DNA of 6,198 nucleotides, from positions 1-6,198 of the forward strand of contig JBLHKZ010000318.1 in the NCBI GenBank assembly GCA_047618185.1, given 5' to 3'. Of this stretch, positions 1 through 5,210 are shown piece after piece. The DNA comes from JAYPEY01 sp047618185. Lineage in GTDB: Bacteria; Verrucomicrobiota; Verrucomicrobiia; Limisphaerales; JAYPEY01. The notes beneath the pieces are model-generated. The model was given only the letters and a program-made list of their open reading frames with translations. It had not been told where the DNA came from and did no database searches. A program made the translations under genes and the position numbers. The stretch's first letter is position 1. The number at the start of each line of letters is the position of its first letter.

Positions 1-27
1 AATTGTTCGGCGGGGATCCGGCTTCAA

Positions 28-402
28 GTGGAGCTGCATGGAGGGTTTCATAGTCCGAGAAGGCTTGTGAGGGAATCAAAAACGAGGCCAATGCCTGGGC
101 GCCGTTTCGGGCGCGGTGCGATCTGGTTTGAGGGCTTTCGACGCGGAAGTGTGGTTAACCTTTTTTCTCGCCTGTCTTTGGGCAATCGCGCTAGTGTGCC
201 TGATATGCTGAGAGAAGCGTTCAAAAGGATCCTCCGCGTGTTGCGCAATCCATTTTCCAAACCTTCCGCCCCGACGGGACGTTCGCAACTCGTGGGCATG
301 TATCTCCAGCAGGCAAATCACAAGGATCGTTACGCGCCCGAGTACATGAAGACGCGTTCTCGACGCAACAGCAAATACAGCTTCAAGCGAGAGCGACAGT
401 AA
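28..402 (+). CDS. Doubtful basic hypothetical protein, possibly the 5' part of a decayed gene
   Basis: I do not recognise this frame. It opens with GTG at 28 and would give 124 residues, very rich in Arg and Lys, with no signal peptide and no motif I know. A more modest start is ATG at 205, giving 65 residues that begin MLREAFKRIL and end in a strongly basic tail. From about 205 onward the base pattern is mildly coding-like: GC is highest at third codon positions and lowest at second ones. The part before 205 shows nothing convincing. No ribosome binding site precedes either start. The same frame continues past the TAA at 400-402 as a coding-like stretch to 537, so it may be the front of the broken gene annotated next rather than a complete protein. 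It could also be chance open frame. Confidence 0.2.
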   Translation: MELHGGFHSPRRLVRESKTRPMPGRRFGRGAIWFEGFRRGSVVNLFSRLSLGNRASVPDMLREAFKRILRVLRNPFSKPSAPTGRSQLVGMYLQQANHKDRYAPEYMKTRSRRNSKYSFKRERQ

Positions 403-912
403 GGAAATCGTCGGCTGTCAGTTCAGCGCGCATCCGATCGAGCAGAGGTAGAGACTCGGCAAGATTGGTCGGAACAACTGGGGACCATCGAGTTCAAGGT
501 GGCTCACCTCAACTTTCCGGACACCTTTTTTGCGTGATACCCGAACTTGATTCAGGTGCTCAAGGCGATCCTCGCTACAAGTGGCTTAGGTCCGCGGATT
601 TGGTCGCATCCAACCCGGTTCTGCGTGTGAAGTCCCTGGAAACGCTGGAAGCTTCGGTGGTGGATCCGGCTGGAAAACCCGTCATTGGCGCACAGGTTGT
701 ACTCAAGGATTCCAACCGTCCGTTGAGGCTGGGCAAGGGGGCAATTATTCCCTGGGGAAGTCAACCGCTCCCGCCGTCCACCGTAATGCTCGCCTGGTTC
801 ACGCGAACCGAGAATGGAAGGTGGTTCGGTCGTCGTTGGTCAGGGTCTTAATCTCATTGCCAAGTCCGGCGGATTCCCTAGTTTCGCCTTTGCGCCCGCG
901 CCTGAATCATGA
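403..912 (+). pseudogene. Possible frameshifted gene remnant with a carboxypeptidase-regulatory-like strand
   Basis: Protein-like segments lie on one strand in changing frames. Positions 403-537 (same frame as 28-402) contain EQLGTIEFKVAHLNFPDTFF and then TGA. Adding one T to the six-T run at 526-531 would join this to the frame read from about 538 to 851, which contains VVDPAGKPVIGAQVVLKD at about 659-712. That piece resembles the first strands of carboxypeptidase-regulatory or Ig-like domains and has raised GC at codon positions one and three. A third piece, back in the first frame from 787, ends GLNLIAKSGGFPSFAFAPAP and stops at TGA 910-912, overlapping the next start as ATGA, as genes in operons do. 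The simplest reading is a gene with two frameshifts and perhaps a stop. Alternatives are sequencing errors in an intact gene, or chance. A separate short protein from TTG 465 to 851 is possible but less likely. Confidence 0.35.
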
Positions 913-1331
913 GCGAAATCGATCTTGCCCCAACCCGCCTGCTTTACCGCGTTCCCTACGCCGACACGGATCAGATGGGCGTCGTTTACTACGCCAATTT
1001 CTTTGTCTACTTCGAGCGGGTGCGCAACGAAGTCCTGAGGGATATGGGGGTGACCTACAAGGAGCTGGAGGCGCGAGGGATTTTTCTGCCCGTGCTGGAA
1101 TCCTACTGCCGGTATCTGCAGCCCGCGCGTTATGACGATCTGTTGGAGATCCGCGGCCGCTTCGAACGCGTGGGCAGGACTCGCGTCAAGGCGCACGCCG
1201 AGGTTTCGCGCGACGGCGTCTTGTTGGCGACGGGTCACACGGTGCACGCCTGTCTGTCGGCGGAGACGGGCCGTCCGATCAGGCTGCCCGCGGATGTCTT
1301 TAAAACCTCACCGGCCTCGGACCAGGAATGA
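909..1331 (+). CDS. YbgC/FadM-family acyl-CoA thioesterase (hotdog fold)
   Basis: A single-domain 4HBT hotdog thioesterase of 140 residues, the usual length for the family. It hydrolyses acyl-CoA (or acyl-ACP) thioesters in the cytoplasm; the acyl chain preferred here cannot be read from sequence. The signature lies at residues 17-32, YADTDQMGVVYYANFF. D21, just before Q-M-G, matches the catalytic Asp of the 4-hydroxybenzoyl-CoA thioesterase class. The family's helix follows, with F-E-R-V-R-N-E-V-L-R. Start: ATG 909 has an in-frame TGA at 903-905, so it is the first possible start; no Shine-Dalgarno sequence is visible. The gene overlaps the RND exporter by ATGA at 1328-1331, so the two are almost surely co-transcribed and translationally coupled. 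YbgC is often linked to tol-pal, but no tol-pal gene is seen here. The family is secure; the substrate is unknown. Confidence 0.94.
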   Translation: MSEIDLAPTRLLYRVPYADTDQMGVVYYANFFVYFERVRNEVLRDMGVTYKELEARGIFLPVLESYCRYLQPARYDDLLEIRGRFERVGRTRVKAHAEVSRDGVLLATGHTVHACLSAETGRPIRLPADVFKTSPASDQE

Positions 1332-3649
1332 ACGCCATCAAGTCGAAGAACCCGTTTCTCCGCTGGCCTTTGCCCTCGCTGCTTATCTGTCTGCTCGTCG
1401 GCATTCCCTTCTTTCTGTCGCTGCGCGAATTTGAAATCGATTCCGACGCGCGCACGTTGCTGGAGGGAGATCAACGCAACCTGGCGGCCTACGAGAAAGT
1501 CAGCGCCATTCTCGATGACGATGTGGTGGTCGTGGTCAGCATGGCCGGCGAGAATCTGTTCACTCAGGAGGGGTTTGACCATTTGCGGGCGTTGTGCGAC
1601 CAGCTGACCCGGCTGGAAGGGCTGGGGGACGTCAAGAGTCTGACCCATTCTGTCAAGCCGGTGCGACGCGGCTTTAGTTTTGATTTTGTTCCCTTCGTGC
1701 CGAGCGGAAAGCTTTCGGACGAGGAGATCGAGAAGATCAGGAAATTCTCGGTGGCACATCCGTTGGTGAAGAACATCATGGTCGCTCCCGACGCGAAGCA
1801 CACCCTCATCACCTGCAATTTCAAACGCGACCTTTCGACGCCGGAGAAACAGCGCGCCTTGCGCGACGAGATCGACAACCTCACGCGTCCCTTCGAAAAG
1901 CACGGCTATAGTTTTAAAACGGTGGCGCTTCCGTTCGTCGCGCTGGAGATTCGCACGACCATCGCCAAAGACATTAAAGAGTTGGCGGTATGGCTGACCG
2001 TCATTGTGGTGACGCTCCTGCTGATCGCGCTTAGATCCGTGCGTCTCACCGTTCTGTGCGCGGTGAATTTGGCCATCTGTCTGGCTCTGTTGCCGGGCCT
2101 GATGCGGATCTTGAGCGTCCCGATGACATTTTACTCGCTGATGCTGTTTCCGCTGGTCGCTGGAATCCAGCTTACCCTAATGGCGCATTTGTTCATGGGC
2201 TGCTCCAAGGCGCAACGGGAAGGGCTCGGTTCGGAAGAGGCGATCGCGCGAACCTTGAACCGTGTTCTGAAGTCATGCGCCTTTGCGACCCTGACCACTA
2301 TCGTGGGGCTCGTGTCCCTGATGCAGTGCGACGTCCGCCAGGTCAGCGGGTTTGGATTGATCGGCGCCGCCGGGATCGCGTTGGCGTTTGTTTGGACCTT
2401 TGGCCCGGGGCTGGCGATGTTGAAGCTTTTTCTGGGCGGCGCTCGATCTGGCGCTTCGGGAGGCTCTGAGGGCGCCGAAGGCGATGACGCCGTAACGCGA
2501 ACCGCCGTTCGCTGGAGCCAATTCGTAAACCGACGTCGCCTGGCGATCATCGTCATCGGAATCCTCGGTTTCTTCGTGGCCCGGATCGGAATCGAACAGA
2601 TTCGAACCGACATTCGGGTCGTGGAATTTCTGGATCGTTCCAGCCCGACGCGCGTGGCGTTGCAGGAATTTGAGGAGGTCTATGGCGGGATCAACGTCGT
2701 GCAGTTTGAAATAGATTCGGGCTCCAAGAATGGAATCAATAATCCGCAATTCCTTGCCTACGTGGAGAAATTGCAGGGCTATGTGGACGCTCATCCGAGC
2801 GTGTCCGGCTCCTATTCCTACGCCCAGCTGATCGCGATGATGAATCAGATCTGGGAGGGGGAGAAAGAAGGTTCGTTCCGGCTGCCGACGAATCCCCTGA
2901 CGTTGGCCGTGTTTGTCATTGCGTTGAAAGCGCAGAACTTCCCCTTCCTCAGCGCGCTCGCCGACGAGGAATTTCAAACGGCGATTGTCATCGTCCGAAC
3001 CCACGACATGCTGTCCACCGAGTATCTCAAACTCCTGGAGGATATTGTTGCCTTCGCGGAAGAAGGCCGTCCGGAGGGAGTGCGTGTGTCCGCGGCGGAG
3101 GGGATTCATTCGATTCTCCAGGCCGATCAACGAATCATGCGCGCGCAGCTTGAAAGCATCGCGGTGACCCTCTGTGTCGTCGGCCTGACGCTGACATTGC
3201 TCTGGCGATCGGTCTGGCTCGCCGCCGTCGCGCTGCTGGTCAATGTCGTGCCTGTGGGGCTGGCCTTGTCGCTTGCGGGCTTCGCGGACATTCCGCTGAA
3301 CTCCGTCACGGTGATGGTTGCGGCGATCGTGCTTAGCGTCGCTGTCGACGATGCCGTACATTTTATCACCTGGTGGCGGGACGAGCTTCGGCGAACCGGC
3401 GATTCGAAGGCGGCGCTCATCAGCGCCTTTCGCACGAAAGGCCCCCCGATTCTTTTCACGAGCATGATTCTCGCGGCAGTGTTCGGCGCCTTTTTTGTGT
3501 TCTCGTTTCCGCCGGTGCGCCATTTCGGAGCGCTTTCGGCCATTGCGTTTTTCGGGGCGGTGATTTCAACCCTGGTTTTGCTTCCGGCAATTCTGGATTG
3601 GCGTCGATGGAGGGCGCTGACGAAGGACGTTCCAGAATCTGAAAAATAA
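1328..3649 (+). CDS. RND-superfamily (MMPL-type) predicted exporter
   Basis: An inner-membrane transporter of 773 residues with the duplicated RND layout. Hydrophobic segments fall at about 14-32, 217-236, 239-259, 268-289, 316-334 and 340-368. A Gly/Ser-rich cytoplasmic linker (369-402) follows, then segments at 404-421, 608-625, 628-650, 658-681, 706-726 and 732-756. The two large loops, about 33-216 and 422-605, should be periplasmic. This is the size and plan of MMPL/COG1033 exporters and hopanoid transporter HpnN, smaller than AcrB-type drug pumps. The tenth segment carries the relay-like motif VAVDDAVHFI (D674, D675, H678); the matching fourth segment has H287 but no acid. No adaptor or outer-membrane channel gene is nearby. 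The ATGA overlap with the thioesterase suggests an acyl or lipid cargo. That is inference, as is proton drive. Confidence 0.93.
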   Translation: MNAIKSKNPFLRWPLPSLLICLLVGIPFFLSLREFEIDSDARTLLEGDQRNLAAYEKVSAILDDDVVVVVSMAGENLFTQEGFDHLRALCDQLTRLEGLGDVKSLTHSVKPVRRGFSFDFVPFVPSGKLSDEEIEKIRKFSVAHPLVKNIMVAPDAKHTLITCNFKRDLSTPEKQRALRDEIDNLTRPFEKHGYSFKTVALPFVALEIRTTIAKDIKELAVWLTVIVVTLLLIALRSVRLTVLCAVNLAICLALLPGLMRILSVPMTFYSLMLFPLVAGIQLTLMAHLFMGCSKAQREGLGSEEAIARTLNRVLKSCAFATLTTIVGLVSLMQCDVRQVSGFGLIGAAGIALAFVWTFGPGLAMLKLFLGGARSGASGGSEGAEGDDAVTRTAVRWSQFVNRRRLAIIVIGILGFFVARIGIEQIRTDIRVVEFLDRSSPTRVALQEFEEVYGGINVVQFEIDSGSKNGINNPQFLAYVEKLQGYVDAHPSVSGSYSYAQLIAMMNQIWEGEKEGSFRLPTNPLTLAVFVIALKAQNFPFLSALADEEFQTAIVIVRTHDMLSTEYLKLLEDIVAFAEEGRPEGVRVSAAEGIHSILQADQRIMRAQLESIAVTLCVVGLTLTLLWRSVWLAAVALLVNVVPVGLALSLAGFADIPLNSVTVMVAAIVLSVAVDDAVHFITWWRDELRRTGDSKAALISAFRTKGPPILFTSMILAAVFGAFFVFSFPPVRHFGALSAIAFFGAVISTLVLLPAILDWRRWRALTKDVPESEK

Positions 3650-3663
3650 CGATGGCGGGAGTG

Positions 3664-3936
3664 TCAGGCCGGTTGCGCCGGAGGAGTCGAATGCGGACGG
3701 GCGAGGCACACGCTCAACTTGCGGCCGTCGAACTCCTGCTCGTTGAAGGCTTCGATTGCCTTGCGCGCATCCTCGTCAGTCGCCATGTCGATGAAGCCGA
3801 AGCCGTGAGCGCGTCCGTTGTTTCGATTGCGCAGAACATGGACGTCCGTCACTTCGCCGACCTGAGCGAAATGATTTCGCAGATCGTCGTTCTCGGATTT
3901 GAAAGGCAAATTGCCTACGTAGAGCTTGATCGACAT
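3664..3936 (-). CDS. Small single-RRM RNA-binding protein
   Basis: A 90-residue cytoplasmic protein made almost entirely of one RNA recognition motif. RNP2 is LYVGNL (residues 5-10), and RNP1 is at 44-51, HGFGFIDM, preceded by N-G-R-A. The aromatic residues that stack on RNA bases are present (Y6, F46, F48), but RNP1 begins with His where Arg or Lys is usual. A short Pro-rich tail (81-90) replaces the Gly-rich tails of some bacterial relatives. Such proteins are known from cyanobacteria and several other phyla, where some respond to cold; the RNA target here is unknown. The start at 3936 sits right at the domain edge. An in-frame ATG at 3972 would add 12 residues, and longer extensions run antisense into anmK and are rejected. 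No ribosome binding site is evident. The gene is convergent with the exporter, 14 bases apart, and divergent from anmK. Confidence 0.9.
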   Translation of the reverse strand: MSIKLYVGNLPFKSENDDLRNHFAQVGEVTDVHVLRNRNNGRAHGFGFIDMATDEDARKAIEAFNEQEFDGRKLSVCLARPHSTPPAQPA

Positions 3937-3961
3937 TTTTGGAAAGCGACGACATAAGCGG

Positions 3962-3977
3962 CATTCACCCATGAATG
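3962..3977. repeat. Short perfect inverted repeat in the divergent gap
   Basis: CATTCA (3962-3967) and TGAATG (3972-3977) are exact inverted copies separated by four bases. The position, near the middle of the gap between divergent genes, suits an operator for a dimeric regulator or a small hairpin in either leader. A six-base match is short and could be chance, and no regulator gene is in the window. Confidence 0.25.
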
Positions 3978-3994
3978 ACAAGCCAACAATCGTA

Positions 3995-4000
3995 AAAGGG
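3995..4000 (+). promoter_or_regulatory. Weak ribosome binding site for anmK
   Basis: AAAGGG ends eight bases before the GTG at 4009. It is a partial purine-rich Shine-Dalgarno match at acceptable spacing, and it supports the GTG start together with the in-frame stop upstream at 3976-3978. Confidence 0.4.
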
Positions 4001-4008
4001 CAAAGTTT

Positions 4009-5139
4009 GTGAAGGTCTTGGGCATCATGTCCGGCACGAGCATGGATGGCGTCGACTACGCCCTTTGCTCCGTAAGGCGGGGGCGAATTGAGCTGCTCGA
4101 TCTCTGGAGCCGCGCCTTTCCTACGGGCTTGAGGCGGCGATTGAGCGCCGCCGCCGCGGATGAGGCATCGAGTCATGAACTCGCTCAACTGCACCACGAT
4201 CTTGGACGGTTCTATGCGCGACATTCACGGGGCGGCGATTCCGCGCCCGAGCTGATCGGGCTGCATGGCCAGACGGTCTTTCACAATCCCGGCAAGCCAG
4301 CGCCCGCGAGTTTGCAGATTGGCGAGCCGTCGTATTTGTGCGAAGCCGCGCGATGTCCGGTCGTGAGCAACTTCCGCGCGGGGGATATCGCAGCGGGAGG
4401 GCAGGGCGCGCCATTGGCGACGGCGTTTCATCAAATCGCGTTCCAGGCCAGGACGAAAACGGTTTGTGTGAACAATCTCGGAGGCATCAGCAATGTCACC
4501 TGCCTCCGTCCAAGCGAATGCGCGGGCGAATCGCCAGTGGCTTGTTCCTTCGACACGGGACCGGGAATGATGCTGATCGATCTTGCGATGCGATCGCTGA
4601 CGAATGGGCGTCTGAAAATGGATCGAGACGGTCGTTGCGCCGCGAGCGGAAGGGGGAACAAGGCCGTTCTGAAACGCTGGCTGCGTCATCCCTATTTTCG
4701 AACGCCTCCGCCAAAGAGCTCGGGGCGAGAGTTGTTTGGCGAGACTTTCCTGGAACGGGCGTTGCGTGATCTGAAGGGAGCGTCGACGGAAGATCTTGTC
4801 GCCACACTGACTGAATTCACCGCCCGATCGTTGGCAATGAACTATCGATTGCATCTGCCGCAAATACCCGATCGCGTGGTCCTTTGTGGCGGCGGCGCAG
4901 CGAACCGTTTTCTCGTCGAACGAATTCGCGCCTCGTTGAACGACATCGGATGTGCGGAGGCGACGGGTGAGATAGAACTGCGCACGAGCGCGGATTACGG
5001 CTGGCCATTGCAGTCGGTGGAGTCGGCCGCTTTTGCCTGGCTCGCCTGGCTGAGGTGGAAGAAGAAACCCTGGCCGCTGCCGGATACGACCGGGGCCCGG
5101 CGCGCGGCCTTGCTGGGGCAGATCAACGAGATTGCATAG
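4009..5139 (+). CDS. anmK: Anhydro-N-acetylmuramic acid kinase
   Basis: A cytoplasmic sugar kinase of the ASKHA fold. It opens the 1,6-anhydro ring of anhMurNAc with water and phosphorylates it with ATP to MurNAc-6-phosphate, recycling murein turnover products. Its 376 residues match the family (E. coli about 369). Visible in order: the phosphate-binding loop GIMSGTSMDGVD (5-16), GLHGQTVFH (84-92), LQIG (102-105), GGQGAPL (130-136), NNLGGISN (155-162), FDTGPG (181-186) with D182 as the expected catalytic Asp, HPYF (227-230) before KSSGRE (236-241), VLCGGG (291-296), and SVESAAFAWLAWL (336-348) near the end. After DTGPG the usual Asn is Met187. The GTG start is the only one between an in-frame stop at 3976-3978 and the first motif. 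MurQ, NagZ and permease genes, sometimes neighbours, are not seen. The downstream subtilase is 71 bases away and may be transcribed separately. Confidence 0.96.
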   Translation: MKVLGIMSGTSMDGVDYALCSVRRGRIELLDLWSRAFPTGLRRRLSAAAADEASSHELAQLHHDLGRFYARHSRGGDSAPELIGLHGQTVFHNPGKPAPASLQIGEPSYLCEAARCPVVSNFRAGDIAAGGQGAPLATAFHQIAFQARTKTVCVNNLGGISNVTCLRPSECAGESPVACSFDTGPGMMLIDLAMRSLTNGRLKMDRDGRCAASGRGNKAVLKRWLRHPYFRTPPPKSSGRELFGETFLERALRDLKGASTEDLVATLTEFTARSLAMNYRLHLPQIPDRVVLCGGGAANRFLVERIRASLNDIGCAEATGEIELRTSADYGWPLQSVESAAFAWLAWLRWKKKPWPLPDTTGARRAALLGQINEIA

Positions 5140-5173
5140 CCATACACCGAGCTGCGGCGACTTGCGGAAACGG

Positions 5174-5202
5174 TTGACCTTTGCTCCATGGCGCTGATGA
5201 AT
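5174..5202 (+). promoter_or_regulatory. Weak candidate promoter before the TPP II-like gene
   Basis: TTGACC (5174-5179) matches five of six -35 bases. Seventeen bases on is ATGAAT (5197-5202), a poor -10 that agrees only in its last three bases. The start codon would lie just nine bases beyond, leaving at most a very short leader. The rest of the 5140-5210 gap shows no terminator hairpin and no Shine-Dalgarno sequence. Read-through from anmK is an equally good explanation for expression. Confidence 0.18.
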
Positions 5203-5210
5203 TCGGCCCC

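Larger units (their letters stand above)
3937..4008. promoter_or_regulatory. Divergent intergenic region between the RRM gene and anmK
   Basis: These 72 bases, visibly more AT-rich than the flanking genes, separate two divergently read starts, so transcription signals for one or both genes should lie here. I see no clear sigma-70 pair for anmK. On the minus strand, TTGTCA (3976-3981) resembles a -35 element, but the sequence at the right spacing is a poor -10 and would leave almost no leader. A perfect 6-base inverted repeat lies in the middle and is listed separately. If the RRM protein starts at 3972, the free gap is only 36 bases and the repeat overlaps its start codon. Confidence 0.4.

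Noticed and set aside
116..211. Tiny plus-strand frame with a hydrophobic stretch (WLTFFLACLWAIALVCLIC)
   Set aside because: It resembles a membrane-peptide segment but rests on a GTG without a ribosome binding site, and nothing shows it is translated. About 30 codons is within chance.
1..908. Search for tRNA, mobile-element ends or CRISPR repeats in the gene-poor left end
   Set aside because: No T-loop signature, terminal inverted repeats, transposase motif or spaced direct repeats were found. The shared ten bases GGATCCGGCT near 14 and 662 are too short to mean anything.
821..1135. Frame overlapping the thioesterase in another phase
   Set aside because: It is a shadow of the thioesterase gene, whose own frame carries the hotdog motif.
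2273..3523. Long minus-strand open frame (416 codons) opposite the exporter
   Set aside because: It lies entirely within the clearly coding exporter gene and has a His/Arg-rich, motif-free translation typical of the reverse strand of GC-rich genes.
3937..4224. N-terminal extension of the RRM protein to 186 residues
   Set aside because: The extra part runs antisense into anmK and has no domain; the RRM fold begins within a few residues of the start at 3936.
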